Of a stretch of 64,000 bases of DNA, positions 21,319 to 32,615 are shown one piece after another. Location: assembly GCA_907163345.1 (NCBI GenBank), contig CAJQUN010000042.1:5003043-5067042 (forward strand). Reading direction: 5' to 3'. The notes under the pieces were generated by a model that saw only the letters and a list, made by a program, of their open reading frames with translations, did not search any database and had not been told where the DNA came from. Made by a program: the position numbers and the translations under genes. The first letter of the stretch is position 1. Every line of letters starts with the position of its first letter. The DNA comes from Haberlea rhodopensis. Its lineage: Eukaryota; Streptophyta; Magnoliopsida; Lamiales; Gesneriaceae.

Positions 21319-22937
21319 CGCCCCTCCAAAACTGACGTCCCATCGGTGACGGAAATTTTGGATCTCAAGAGATGAAACCGAGTGCGCGGCAATGGTTTGG
21401 TAAGAATATCAGCTAGCTGATCAAGGGTATTGACATAGGAGACATATATGAACCCTTTGCAAACAAGATCTCTAACGAAGTGAAGATCGACTGAGATGTG
21501 TTTCATGCGAGTATGTTGAACATGATGAAGGGAGAGGTGTATGGCGCCAATATTATCACATTTGATTTGTGGAGTATCAGTAATAGGGAAGCCGATTTCA
21601 GTAAACAAATTTTGTAACCAACGAACTTCAGGAGATGCACACGCCAGGGCACGGTATTCAGATTCAGTGGATGAGCGGGATACCCCACGTTGTTTACGAG
21701 AACTCCAAGAAATGGGATTGGACCCAAGAAAGACAATATAAGCGGAAGTGGAGGTTCCATGCATAGTGGCACCGGCATAATCAGGATCAGAAAATACTTG
21801 TAGCGTTGATGAGCGATTGGGCCTTAAAAGTAAGCCGTGATGAAGTGTGCCTTTGAGATAGCGAAGAATTCGCTTAAGAGCTATCCAGCTAGTTTCATCA
21901 GGGGATGACATGTGTTGTGCTAGACGGTTGACAGAGAAGGCAATATCAGGTCTAATGAGAGTCAGGTATTGAAGCACACCGATGACTTGACGATATTGAG
22001 TTGCATCAACAAGATTGGTCGGAGATGGAACAGGCGGATTATGTGTCATGGGTGTGGCTAAAGGTTTAGCCCCATCCATTTTGTGGCGTCGTAGTATGTC
22101 CATTATGTATTTATGTTGACATAAGAAGAGACCCTCGTGACAGCGGAGGACTTCAACACCGAGAGAGTAAGTAAGATGACCAAGATCTTTGACGGCAAAT
22201 CTGGTTGCAAGACAATTGATAAGGTTCGAAATACTCGAGGAATCACTTCATGTGATAATGATGTCATCCACATATACAAGGACAAAGATTGCAATTGAGC
22301 CTTGATGGAGAAAGAACAGTGAGGTATCGGACTTGGATTGTGATAGTCCTAAGGAGATAAGGGTAGTACTGAGAGCATGGTACCAGGCCCGATGAGCTTG
22401 CTTGAGGCCATAAAGTGACTTTTGAAGATGACACACATAATCAAGATGCTGAGGATCAACAAACCCAGCTGGTTGCACCATGTAGACATCTTCATTGAGA
22501 GTGCCGTGGAGAAAGGCATTGCTGATATCGAGTTGCCGAAGAGTCCAGTTATGCATCACCGCCAATGTTTGGATGGTGCGAACCATTGCTGGTTTGACAA
22601 CAGGACTGAATGTTTCTTTATAGTCAAGACCAGGACGTTGATGAAAACCCTTGGCTACTAATCTGGCTTTATATTTGTCAATGGTGCCATCGGGGTTTCG
22701 TTTGGTACGAAAAATCCATTTGGAGCCAATAATGTTGTGCTTGGTCGGAGGTGGTTTTAATATCCATGTCCCATGCTTGAGAAGGGCAGTGAATTCAGTG
22801 GCCATAGCAGCACGCCATGGAGGATCCTTCAGAGCCTGAGACACACATGTAGGCTCGACAGGTCCAGGAAGTGGATGCTTAGTGGCGACATTTATGCGCT
22901 TGGGTTTGAAAATCTGATTCATCGATCGGGTCCGCAT
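21279..22937 (-). pseudogene. Copia RT-RNase H with one nonsense codon
   Basis: One frame, interrupted only by TGA at 22248-22250. The RT part has WRAAMATEFTALLKHGTW, NPDGTIDKYKARLVAKGF, QLDISNAFLHGTLNEDVYM, SLYGLKQAHRAWY and the catalytic YVDDIIIT just before the stop, where a Gly codon is expected. The frame resumes with ...KDLGHLTYSLGVEVL, then RNase H with SSRKQRGVSRSSTESEYRAL and a C-terminal QLADILTKPLPRTRF. It ends inside the LTR. Confidence 0.9.
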
Positions 22938-24079
22938 AGAGTACGGGCGAAAGATAGTGGTAGAGTTAACCGGAGGAGCAAGAGGGAAGTAGCCGTGATA
23001 GCATCAATGGCAGTGGATGACGGCGTGGACTGAGAGCCAGTAACAACAGGTAATGGTAACGCCAACGGTTCAGACGAGATACTTGATGGAGGATGCACAG
23101 TGATCGTAGAGGGCATGATACTGTGTGGAAAGACATCTTCAACAAATCTAACATGACGAGAGAGATAAATACGTATTGTCGCCATATCATAGCATTTATA
23201 AGCATTTTGGGATAGGGAGTACCCAAGAAAGATACATTGACGAGAAGGTGGGTCAAGCTTATGTTTGGAATAAGGTCGAAGCCAGGGAAAACACAAACAT
23301 CCAAATGTGCGAAGCTTCAGATAGTTAGGGGGACGCCCAAATAGGACCCGGAAAGGAGATTCCCCTTGTAAGACCGGTGTCGTAAGCCTATTCATCAAGT
23401 AGACTGCAGCTGAAAAGGCAAAGTCCCAAAATGTTGAAGGGAGAGAAGCATGACTGAGTAGGATGCGGCCAATGGTGACAATTTGGCGATGACGACGTTC
23501 AAACGTCCCATTCTGTTGAGGTGTGTGCGGACCGGTGGTCAGCCAGGAGATACCATTAGCCGAGAAAAATGGGCGTAGAGCTAGAAATTCACCTCCATTG
23601 TTAGAGTAGAAATTCTGAATAGAAGCTTGAAATTGTTTCTCAGCAAGTCTTTTAAATTGTATGAAGACATCATAAACTTGAGATTTTAATTGTAGCGGGT
23701 AAAACCAACAATACTTTGAGTAGTGATCAACAAGAACTAGATAATAACGATTACCAGTAAATGATACAGGTGTAGTAGGACCCCAGACATCAGCATATAA
23801 ACAATGCAATGGACGAGTAGATTTCAGTGAAGTAACAATAAATGGTAACTGATGACTTTTATTCAATAAGCAAGAGGTACAACTATGCAGATTAGATTTG
23901 ATAGTAGGTAAACTAAAATGTTTAATAACTGATAAACTTAAATGTGGAGATGGATGTCCCCAAACGATTATGCCAACAATTGGTGCTAACACGTTCCCCA
24001 ACACAAGCAGCAATTGGATTGACTGGATGGATGGATTTAGGAAGATCCATGTTATAGATTCCATTGATGCAGCGTCCAC
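22919..24079 (-). pseudogene. Copia integrase, catalytic Asp replaced
   Basis: Core signatures: HCLYADVWGPTTPVSFTGNR (first Asp), YLVLVDHYSKYCWFYPL, then FYSNNGGEFL where Copia integrases have SDNGGE, so the second catalytic Asp is Asn. QQNGTFERRHRQIV carries the Glu. After it come LRTFGCLCFPWLRPY and CIFLGYS. It overlaps the RT frame by a frameshift near 22930. The Asp-to-Asn change alone should block strand transfer. Confidence 0.85.
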
Positions 24080-24134
24080 TAATGAGATTCGCCCCTGTAC
24101 TCGGATCCTTCACAATAAAGTGAGTAGGGTGAAA

Positions 24135-24506
24135 TTAAATATAAACTTGATTATCCTTAGTAAACTGATGGACGGACAATAAATTCCGTGTGGCAGAAGG
24201 CACATATAAGACATTAGATAATGTAAGAGTACGCAAAGCACATGGAATAGTCGAAGTGCCTATTTGAGAAATACGCAAACCTGTACCATTCGCAAGCTGA
24301 ACTTCGTCGGTGCCATCATATTCGGAGTGTATGGATAAGTTTTGTAAATCAGAAGTGAGATTATGTGAAGCCCCAGAGTCAACTAACCACGGAGCCCGTT
24401 CGGACGTAGGTGGTTGTTGTTGCATGGGCGGTGAGCAAAGTGAGCAACAGGTTGTATTTGGCGACATGTGCGAGCACCATGACCTTGAAAACCGCAGTAT
24501 TGACAT
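24135..24506 (-). pseudogene. Copia protease region
   Basis: Contains WLVDSGASHNLTSDLQNL, the aspartic protease active site DSGA, and the typical LSNVLYVPSATRNLLSV. It matures the polyprotein in the family; here it is separated from integrase by a frame break near 24130. Confidence 0.85.
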
Positions 24507-24585
24507 ACGATCGGTGCACGAAATGAACTATTTTGCATGGTAGAATTCCGATGGCCATTGCGAGATGAACTTCCTCGACCACGAC

Positions 24586-25381
24586 CTATATTACGGCTGT
24601 TGCGAGATGTGTTATACGTTTGATTGCGATTTGATGATTGTCCAGAAAAGGAGCGACCAGACTGTCGCTAGTTGAGAGATGCAGTGTTAGCAGTGGCCAG
24701 TAGGGAGGAGTTGGCAGTGTCAAGACGACGAAGATAAGCCTCATGAGCGACAAGCATGTCGTGCAACTCTTCAAAGCAAAGAGATGACTCCCGTGCACGA
24801 ATAGGGGCAGCAATTTCTCGATAGGAGGCGCCAAGTCCATTGAGGATACATAGAGTAATGTCGTCATCGGCGAGTGACCGATCTATGAGAGCCAATTCGT
24901 CTGTCTTAGCCTTCACAAATTAGAGGAAAACAGTGACATATTGATCTCCGAATGTCATGTTGGATAAATCATCCTTTAGTTGCATTACTTGAGTGCGGGA
25001 GCGATTAGCAAAGAGACGAGACAAAATTTGCCAAGCATTGGCCGATGTGGATGCCGCACAAATAAGAGGGACAAGCTCTGGGGTGACTGACCCAAAAAGA
25101 GCAGACAAAATAAGGGCATCTTGGCGTAGCCAATGGATGCGCAGTGGTTGTCTCGTGTGTGGTTCCTGCGTCTGGACAGGAAGTGGTTCCATCTAGAAAG
25201 CCTAGGAGACCATAGCCAAATAGGAGATGACAGATTTGAGCCCTCCATGATGGAAAATTTGAAGAGGTGAGTTGTAGTGGGAGCTGCTGGTGTGAATATG
25301 AATGAGATTAGGGCCGAGATGGGAAGCAGCAGATGTTATTTGAGCACTGGCCGATGAGGCATTACTGGAGGAAGAATCCAT
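24586..25381 (-). pseudogene. Copia gag, frameshifted
   Basis: The ATG at 25381 gives MDSSSSNASSASAQITSAAS. The frame breaks near 25200 and again near 24918 and 24668. Recognisable pieces include LRIHWLRQDALILSALFGSV, QVMQLKDDLSNMTFG and MKAKTDELALIDRSLADDDI with LHDMLVAHEAYL, the pattern of UBN2/retrotransposon gag. A CCHC knuckle CQYCGFQGHGARTC follows at about 24470-24515 in another frame. Confidence 0.8.
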
Positions 25382-25395
25382 TTGATCGACTTGTA

Positions 25396-25407
25396 GCTCT
25401 GATACCA
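25396..25407 (-). other. Primer binding site (tRNA-Met) of TA-type Copia
   Basis: Minus strand TGGTATCAGAGC, immediately adjacent to the LTR end TCTTATA. Confidence 0.9.
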
Positions 25408-25616
25408 TATAAGATAAATAATATGTGGAACGAAATCACCTTTCATTCATGAATCGGTTTGCTATATATACAAGAGCATATGTAAACCTATTAACTATAA
25501 ACTAGGAAACAGAATATTGTAGAGGATTTACAATTGATTTGAATATAATGATAAGATATGATAATGAAGATTTGAATCAATTATCTTTATTATCCAAGAT
25601 ATGATTGGATTTTATA
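25408..25616 (-). repeat. 5' LTR of TA-type Copia (209 bp)
   Basis: Short LTR directly followed (minus strand) by a tRNA-Met primer site, with no spacer. Its close match to the 3' LTR indicates a fairly recent insertion despite the broken reading frames. Confidence 0.93.
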
Positions 25617-25621
25617 GTGTA

Positions 25622-26850
25622 CCCAAGTATTTTTCATTTTATTGGACATCTCTTGTGTGAACAACGCAATTAATTCATAAAAAAGAAAAATAAATAAATA
25701 TTAAATATTGAGATATATAGGCTATAATAACCAGGAAGATGACAACTTGAAATTCTACACCCTCGGTTCTATTATTTTTTCAGAACTTCTAATTTTTTTC
25801 CTTAATTCAGAAAAAATCAACCATCAAAAGGGAATCAACAAAGGGAATTCTACCAGTAAAAACTGTGGAATTCACAGGAAGAATCACAGCCTCCTTAAGC
25901 GCTTGCTTGGCGCTTTCCAACCATTTTTTAACCAACGTTTATTATCACAAGAAAACACCCATAAGGTAAAAATGCTAGTTAAATTTAATTATTCAATAAT
26001 TACATTACAAAATACTATGCAATTTCATTTTTTTATTAAAAAGAATATAAATAGGGCTTGAATTTAATTTATAATTTTTTTAAAAATTATGTAAATGAAG
26101 TTATATGGGTACACTTGAGATCGTCAAACTAAAGACCAATTTACAATTTCGGATTGATTCCCATTTTGCTCCGGTTTTGTGGTCAAGAAAGCATTACCGA
26201 TAAGGTGTGTGTGGTGTGGAGGCGGAGGTCCTGAAGCCACTGAATACCACAACGGGAGGGGATTTCCTGCTTACCCACTTACAAATGATATTGATTAGGG
26301 TGATCTTCGTATACCCGTTTAGTTTGCATAATTATCGTTTTAACCTCTCTAGTTTGAACAATAACATCTATATCCCTTACCATATTTTTATATCAAATCA
26401 CAGAAAAGATAGTAGTAATCTTTCTTATATATTTATAAATTAAAGTGGTGTTAATGTTCTGTAAGGGAACATATATAATTGTTAGAGAGAGAATTTGTAA
26501 AATAACTATTCTACAATGAAACCCTATTGATTATAATAACAATATAGTCCAAACCGGATTAATTAAAATATTCTGATTGAAAGATGTGCGTAATCCGATT
26601 TGACTCTTGATTTGGTTCTCACAATCTACTCCAATCCATTTGGATCAACGATAGAGATAATACAGTAAAAAAGATCAGTACATGAACAAGAAAAATAAGC
26701 AGACTTATAGAACACTTTGACATAATTATTGGATTACAAGATGCACACATGATCACCACAAAATTAGAATGTGCATGAGAAAGTTAAACACTGCGAGAGG
26801 GTAAGTTTTTGTTATACACATCAAAAGGGGTAAGGTAGATACAGTAGAAA
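25622..26850. other. Unassigned intergenic sequence
   Basis: AT-rich sequence between the Copia target duplication and the 3' end of the small gene. I see no coding similarity, terminal repeats or RNA gene. It may hold the downstream flank of the host gene. Confidence 0.5.
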
Positions 26851-26852
26851 CT

Positions 26853-26858
26853 TTTATT
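26853..26858 (-). terminator. Candidate poly(A) signal of the small gene
   Basis: AATAAA on the minus strand, about 35 bases after the TAA stop. Position and sequence fit a plant near-upstream element. Confidence 0.5.
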
Positions 26859-26891
26859 GTGGAATTACAAGCTGGTGGCTATGGGAGCCAT

Positions 26892-27329
26892 TTATGCTTC
26901 TTTAATCTTCTTGGCCACAGCAAATACTGCTGCAATTACTGCTATTACCACTCCTGATATAATTAGTGATGATTTTAGATTCTCTGATCCCTTTTTCTTC
27001 TCGTCTTTCTCCACTTCTTCCTTCTTCTCTTTTGTCGCCCCTTCCTCTTCTTCCTTCAACAGCAAACAAATGAAAAAATATAGAAATTAAATATGAAATC
27101 AAACAAGGTGGAGCCCCATATCTCCCAACTCAAACTAAGCCCAAGTATCTTATTCTAGAGTACAGAGAACTCAACAAATTCCATATCAAAAATATAATTA
27201 TAACTAGCTAATCACCTTGAGGCTTTTGGAAGTTGTGAATTTCGGGTTTGCTCCGGAATAATCAGGGTCGTTAACCTCTGGCTCCACCAGTTCTCCATCC
27301 ACGAAATCCTCCTCTGTCGAACTCGCCAT
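26892..27329 (-). CDS. Small two-exon host gene, predicted C-terminal membrane anchor (91 aa)
   Basis: Exon 1 is 27216-27329 (38 codons, starting MASSTEEDFVDGELVEPEVN); exon 2 is 26892-27053 (53 codons plus TAA). The 162-bp intron has GT at its start (AAG|GTGATT) and a pyrimidine-rich tract before TTGAAG|GAA; the join is phase 0, and reading into the intron hits TAG after three codons. The product is acidic at the N-terminus, then Lys/Glu-rich (EKKEEVEKDEKKKG), then one hydrophobic segment LIISGVVIAVIAAVFAVA followed by KKIKEA. That layout suggests a tail-anchored membrane protein. There is no frameshift or stop. I do not recognise the family; function is unknown. An alternative is a chance pair of open frames, but the splice signals, anchor and poly(A) signal argue against it. 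Confidence 0.72.
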
Positions 27330-27655
27330 TTTTCTCTTCTTCTATTGCTTTCTGTTGATCTTAAAAATAAAGGAAATATATAAATATAAATATATATGGA
27401 TAATGGCGTAATATTCTACAGCTCAACACGTAAGCACAAAGATAAAATGGGAAGGCGCTTGCAACCATGGTTTGCCCTAAGGGTGTTTATCGGGCCGGTC
27501 AATACGGACCCGGCCCAGAATCGGACCAATTAGTCCGGTTCGAAACTGGAATCGGACTAAACCGGTGCTACCGGTTTGGTTCCAATTTTGGAACCGGAAC
27601 CGGTTGAATTTTTTTAAAAAAATAAAATAAAATAAAAAAGAGTGGTCAGCAGTAT

Positions 27656-27679
27656 GGCAACGGCTCTTTAGCCGTTGCC
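27656..27679. repeat. Hairpin upstream of hAT copy 2 transposase
   Basis: GGCAACGGCT (27656-27665), loop CTTT, AGCCGTTGCC (27670-27679): a perfect 10-bp stem, 148 bp before the transposase ATG. It corresponds to the hairpins at 7446-7515 in copy 1. Confidence 0.85.
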
Positions 27680-27826
27680 AACGTTATTTTTTTTATTTTA
27701 TTTTTTAAAAAATCTGTAAATATGTGTGATTTTTTTAATAACCTCACAATTCATCCTTATAAAGTTGTATAATTCAATCTCATATTTGCATCTCAATTGT
27801 GCTATGTACAATTTACTTATATAATA

Positions 27827-30013
27827 ATGGCATCTTTATCTAGCAGTGCCGCTGGTCGTATTCGGGGTCGAAGTTGGGGTCTCGTCCTGGGTCGTCTATC
27901 ACTGAGTTCATCTTCAGCAATGAATTTGTCTGTGCCAATTCCTGAGTTAAATGAAAGTTATGATTTTTTTGCCGACCTCAATGTTGGTGGTTCCTCTATG
28001 AATGTCGAATCGCAACATCCCGAACAACCTGCCGAACCTCCTGCTGCACAAGCCCAAGAGAGACCACAAGTGGAGTCATCCGGAGCCACTACATCAGCGA
28101 GTAGACAACGACTTGTGCCAAAAGAAGTAAGATATGTGATCACTTTGAACTCGCTAAAAAAGAAGGTACTAATGATCTGTTGCAATATGTAAATTATGTA
28201 AACTGCAATATTCATATAAAGCTGGTGGTTCCAGTGGAGGCACCGGAACATTTAAAAAACACTTAATAAAAACATAATTTTGATGAGATAACATTACAAC
28301 CATTAGGTCGAGAAGCAACACAAGCACAAATTAATGTTCTCACTGTCACGAATTTTATTTTAACTGCTGAAATTAACCGTAGGTCACTTGTTACATATGT
28401 GATTAGATGTGAACTACATTTTATATAAGCTGAACATGCTGTTTTTATTGAACCCATGTTTAAACATATTTTCAGGCACACACTAAAAAGAAATTGTATG
28501 GACGTATTTGTTGAATATAGAAATACACTGTTTCAACATCTTTCTAGTTTGCCTCGTAGGGTTAGCTTAACAACTGATATTTGGACAAATGTAAATTCGG
28601 ATTCATATCTTGTTGTCACTTGTCATTGGATTGATGATAATTGATGTATGCAAAAATAGATTTTGTCTTTAGATGAGTTAGATTGTGCACATACTGGTTA
28701 TGTAATTGCTAAATATGTATTCAACACTTGTAGACATTATGGAATTCAGGATAAGGTATTTTCAATCACATTAGACAACACTGCGAATAACAATTCTGCG
28801 ATGCGTGATTTAAAGACCTGTCTGAAACCAAAGCTTGATGGTGTTTTTTTCATGTTAGATGTGCGTGTAATGCGATTAATTTTGGCTGTTAAAGTTGGTT
28901 ATGAGGACAATCACTCAGCATGTATTGAGAAAATGAAATACTACGCTAAATGGTTACGCACGAGCCGTGTTAAGCGCGATTGGAAACAATTATGTTTATC
29001 TAATGGTTTAAAGCATCTTCTTTTTCCATCACCAATAGAAACTATGTGGAATTCGTTGTAAAATATGTTGAATGCTATGTTACCTTACAAAGATATTTTA
29101 ACTCCATTTTATGATTCATATCAAATGTCTGATAGCGATGAAAGTATTTATTTGACTAATGAGGATTGGGAATTTGTTGAAAATTGTGTATCATTGTTAG
29201 TTACTTTCAAATAAGCGACGGAACGCTTCTCCGATGTTACTTATTCAACTTCCGTTTATTTTCTTCTTTTAGTATTTAATATGTTTGATAAGTTTATAGA
29301 ATTTAGAGATGACTATGACTTGCATGCTTTTGTTAGTGCTTTGGAAACTAAATTTATAAAATATTGGGAACAAATTCCACACGTGCACTGCATCGCAACA
29401 TTGCTAGATCCGAGTCAATGTTTATTTTCATTTGAAATATTTTTTGAATATTATGCTAAATTTTTGGGGAATGCTGTTGACGATCAAAAGACGTCTACGA
29501 TGCAATCTCTCCAAAATATGTTTCAATTGTATTATAATCAATAGGCAAGTGAATCATTGCAACAAAAGCCTGTTGAAGAATAACCTCAAGCTCAATCTAA
29601 AGGTGGGGTCATCAATTTGCTTAGGATGCTGGGCAGTAAAAAACTTAAGGGAAAATGACCTTCTACTAGCACGTCGACTGATTTGCAAATTTATCTGAAT
29701 TATCAATTTCTAACAGAAGACAACTTCGACGTCTTACAATGATGTCTTAACCAAAGTGGCTAGAGACGTGTATGCGGTACAAGCTTCAAGTGTCGCTTCT
29801 GAATCGGTATTCTCAACATGTGGCCGAATTATTGGAGAATATAGAAGTAGTTTATCTGCTGATTCATTAAGCATGCTCACGTTACTTAAAGATTGGTTTG
29901 AAGCAGAATGTAAGAATAGAAGAGATGGGGCGGTTGACGAATTCGTAAATCATTATGACGAGTAAGAAGAAGAGAACGCAAAAATAATACTTATCAATTA
30001 TGAAGAGTGCTAA
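27827..30013 (+). pseudogene. hAT transposase, copy 2, decayed
   Basis: ATG at 27827 (MASLSSSAAGRIRGRSWG). Same block order as copy 1: a low-complexity N-terminus; a BED-like segment near 28140-28265 with disrupted frame; TTDIWTNVNSDSYLVVTCHW (28456-28644); SLDELDCAHTGYVIAKYVFN (28663-29061); MFDKFIEFRDDYDLHAFVSA (29281-29544); then the hAT dimerisation domain MARDVYAVQASSVASESVFS with LLKDWF (29756-29965). It has more in-frame stops than copy 1 (for example after WIDDN at 28644), so it is at least as decayed. Confidence 0.88.
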
Positions 30014-30338
30014 ATAGTAATCTTTTTTTATTTAGATTTTCAATTGTCATATCTTTACAATTATTTGTATGCATCTATATTATGAAACGAAGAAGAAATA
30101 TATTGAATTTGTGATGAATATTGGGGAAATATTTACAACATAAAAAAAAATTTAAATTTTTAAAAAAAAAAATTCAAAAAAAAAAAACGGTTTGGATTGG
30201 ATCGACCCGAGGAACCGGATGGAACCGGAACCGGGTCCGATCCGGTTCCTTAACGGACCGTACCGATTCTGTGCTTAATGGATCTGGAACCGACAGGTGC
30301 TGGACCGAACCGATCCATTAAGCACCCCTAGTTTGCCC

Positions 30339-31080
30339 ATAAGATCATTGAGGCGTCCCAACTTTACTGTTTTGATTTTATTAATATTTTCAAATAAATA
30401 TTAATATTATAGTTGAGTTTTTTAAATTAAAAAATAAAAATAATTTGATAATTGAAAAATAAAAAAATAAAAAAAAAACCAAATAAAATGGAAAATGTTG
30501 AAAAAATGAAAAAATTCTTCGCAACGATTGCGATTGCCGTGAAACCATTGTCGATGTCGCCACTATCGTCAAATCGTTGTTACTTAGACCATCTTTATCC
30601 ATGCAATTACAAATAAATTTCAAATGTGGGTCACACTGATTGTTATATTCAACAATTTAAATCATTTTTATCCTTGCAATTCACTTCAATTTCAATTATT
30701 GGGACCAACTTAATATTTTATTCATATTTTAATCAATTATATTCATATTTATAATAAACCCAATTCTATTTTCTATGGAATTTTATAAATCCATGTGCAT
30801 TATCTATATATTATTCTTAAATTTGTACTTTAATTAAAAATATAAATATTATTTACACTTTCATTATAAATATTATATTTATATACAATAATAGTATAAT
30901 ATTAATATTTAATTATTAATATAATAGCTATATAATAATAATATCTATAATAATTATAAATATAATATTTAGATATATAATATAATATATATATTTATAT
31001 ATTTTAATAATAGTATTTATATAATATTTATAATAATTATAAATTATATATAAGTCTCGAAATTATTATGATAAATTACT
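30339..31080. other. AT-rich intergenic sequence
   Basis: Very AT-rich, especially 30780-31060 (long runs of TAATATTTATAATAATT type). No coding or repeat family is recognised. Confidence 0.5.
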
Positions 31081-32002
31081 CATCAATAATTCAAGCGAAA
31101 TTACGCTCTATCCTTTAAATCAGAAGGATAATTTTACATTTAGTAAATTCATTATTAAACAAATAATAACTCCGGCTGAATTGAGAATTTCACCTCTTAA
31201 AGAAAAGGAATTTATTTTTCCTAATAATCAAATGATTAAATAAAATTATTCGGATTATATTGCTGCATTTTATAAGTTTTCTTATATGAAAACAATAAGA
31301 AAATACATTCTTGGTTTATTAAAGTATGTACTGAAGTATATAAAGATGATATTCCCAATTGGTTTATAAAGTGGTGGGGTAAATATGGCATTACTCATAA
31401 AATTCTACCAGAAATTTATAAAACTTATTTAATGAATGGATTGACTTATCCCTTAAATTAATTCAATTACAGAAACAAAGTTCTGGTATTACAGGAATAA
31501 CTATTGAATTTTCTATTCCTTGGATTTGGAAATGGTCGCCAATAATGTCTTATACTGACACTCACATCCCCTGGCTTAAAAGAAATTTTTATTCAAAATT
31601 TTTGGGACAAATTGTTAAAAGAAGACCCAGAAACTAAACAAATGTTTGGTATGGAAACTTTGGAAATTATTGTTGATACAATTGCCACATATCAAACTGA
31701 AAATTGTTAAAAAAATCGTTTATCAATTTTCAATATCCGAACACATTGCTTGAAAATGTCGTATGAAATCCGAGGTTATGACTAAGGAAAAGATGATAGA
31801 AGGATATCTTGAAGCAATGAAGAAAGATCTGTTAACCAGATTTGATGATGACAATATGTCTGAAAAATCAATTTCCGAGGATTTACAGGATGCACAAGAT
31901 CCTAATATCCCTTTTGATAATATTTTTGCTACATTCAATGCCACTATGATGGACACTGGTTCTACGGGATCCACATCAAAAGATAAAGATAAAGCATTAT
32001 AA
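31081..32002 (+). pseudogene. Possible endogenous pararetrovirus polyprotein remnant
   Basis: Fragments in shifting frames: LNQKDNFTFSKFIIKQIITP, HSWFIKVCTEVYKDDIPNWF, IKWWGKYGITHKILPEIYKT, and the ORF at 31763-32002 (Glu/Asp/Ser-rich, KSISEDLQDAQDPNIPFDNI). The IPNWF..WW...G...ILPE pattern resembles polyproteins of plant pararetroviruses (Caulimoviridae) and their endogenous copies as I recall them. Several stops and frameshifts separate the pieces. It could instead be a rarely described retrotransposon gag. A promoter-like stretch and a tRNA-Met site downstream fit a pararetrovirus layout. Confidence 0.4.
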
Positions 32003-32169
32003 AATACAGATGCTGATTACCACAATTTTTTGACAAATGGCCGACAAACTTTAGTGGATATGACTAAAGGGATTATTATTTTAATAAAGTATTGTACGAT
32101 GACATATGTTGCCATCCACTATGTAAATTGGTGTGTATTTTATTGTTAGTGTGCTTTACTATTTGTATT

Positions 32170-32360
32170 TTAGTTTGAAATCTGTTGTTGAAGTCCGGAG
32201 TTTTCTCCTATATAAGGACTTCTTATTTCTTGCTGTAAGGCAGACGAAAAAATCTACTTCCATCTGTATTATATTCAAGAATTACTTTTGTTACATCTTC
32301 AAGTTTTGTTACATCTTCAAGTATTCTGATCTTCATCTCTGTAAGTATGGTTTTTAATAT
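32170..32360 (+). promoter_or_regulatory. Pararetrovirus-like promoter and leader start
   Basis: TATATAAGGA (about 32207-32216) lies downstream of the last ORF. A likely donor site CTGTAAGTATGG follows near 32339-32350. An order of ORF, TATA box, leader with donor, then tRNA-Met site resembles caulimovirid genomes. This is inference from layout. Confidence 0.4.
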
Positions 32361-32602
32361 TATTGTTTTAAACACAATAATGATAGGCTAATTATTTACT
32401 TGTGTTAACTTAAATCTCATCTACTTATGTCTTAAATTGATCCTTATTTATCTTATGAATAAATCATACTAGGTTTAAAGATTAAAACTGTCATTTGAGA
32501 GCTATTGTATTGTTGCCCGCTTATGACAAGGTGTGTCGATTATGGTGTTTTGTACGATTGTAAAATTCTTAGATTTATGATGAATTCATAGGAGGTCTTG
32601 AA

Positions 32603-32615
32603 TGGTATCAGAGCC
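32603..32615 (+). other. tRNA-Met primer site not preceded by an LTR end
   Basis: TGGTATCAGAGCC, complementary to initiator tRNA-Met. The bases before it (GAGGTCTTGAA) do not form an LTR CA end, which favours a pararetrovirus over an LTR element. Confidence 0.7.

Larger units (their letters stand above)
21102..25616 (-). mobile_element. Copia element with TA...TA LTR ends
   Basis: A complete 4515-bp element on the minus strand, flanked by a perfect 5-bp duplication GTGTA (21097-21101 and 25617-25621). The two LTRs are nearly identical: I count one substitution and one 8-bp tandem duplication. Instead of TG...CA the LTR reads TATAAAATCC...ATCTTATA (minus strand). The target duplication fixes these edges, so the non-canonical ends are real. 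All coding blocks are in Copia order: gag, protease, integrase, RT, RNase H. Confidence 0.93.
27478..30330 (+). mobile_element. hAT element, copy 2 (complete ends)
   Basis: 2853 bp. The left end TAAGGGTGTTTATCGG and the right end TAAGCACCCCTA are mutated versions of the copy 1 TIR. A perfect 8-bp duplication GTTTGCCC flanks it (27470-27477 and 30331-30338). It is in the opposite orientation to copy 1 and carries the same subterminal CCGGTTCC/GGACCGG clusters and the same transposase. It is inserted about 150 bp upstream of the small gene's start codon. Confidence 0.95.

Noticed and set aside
25708..26061. 117-residue plus-strand frame
   Set aside because: Low-complexity AT-rich composition, no recognisable domain or splice context.
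26857..27090. Plus-strand 77-residue frame and minus-strand 66-residue frame
   Set aside because: Shadows of exon 2 of the minus-strand gene, whose spliced frame has the anchor and splice signals.
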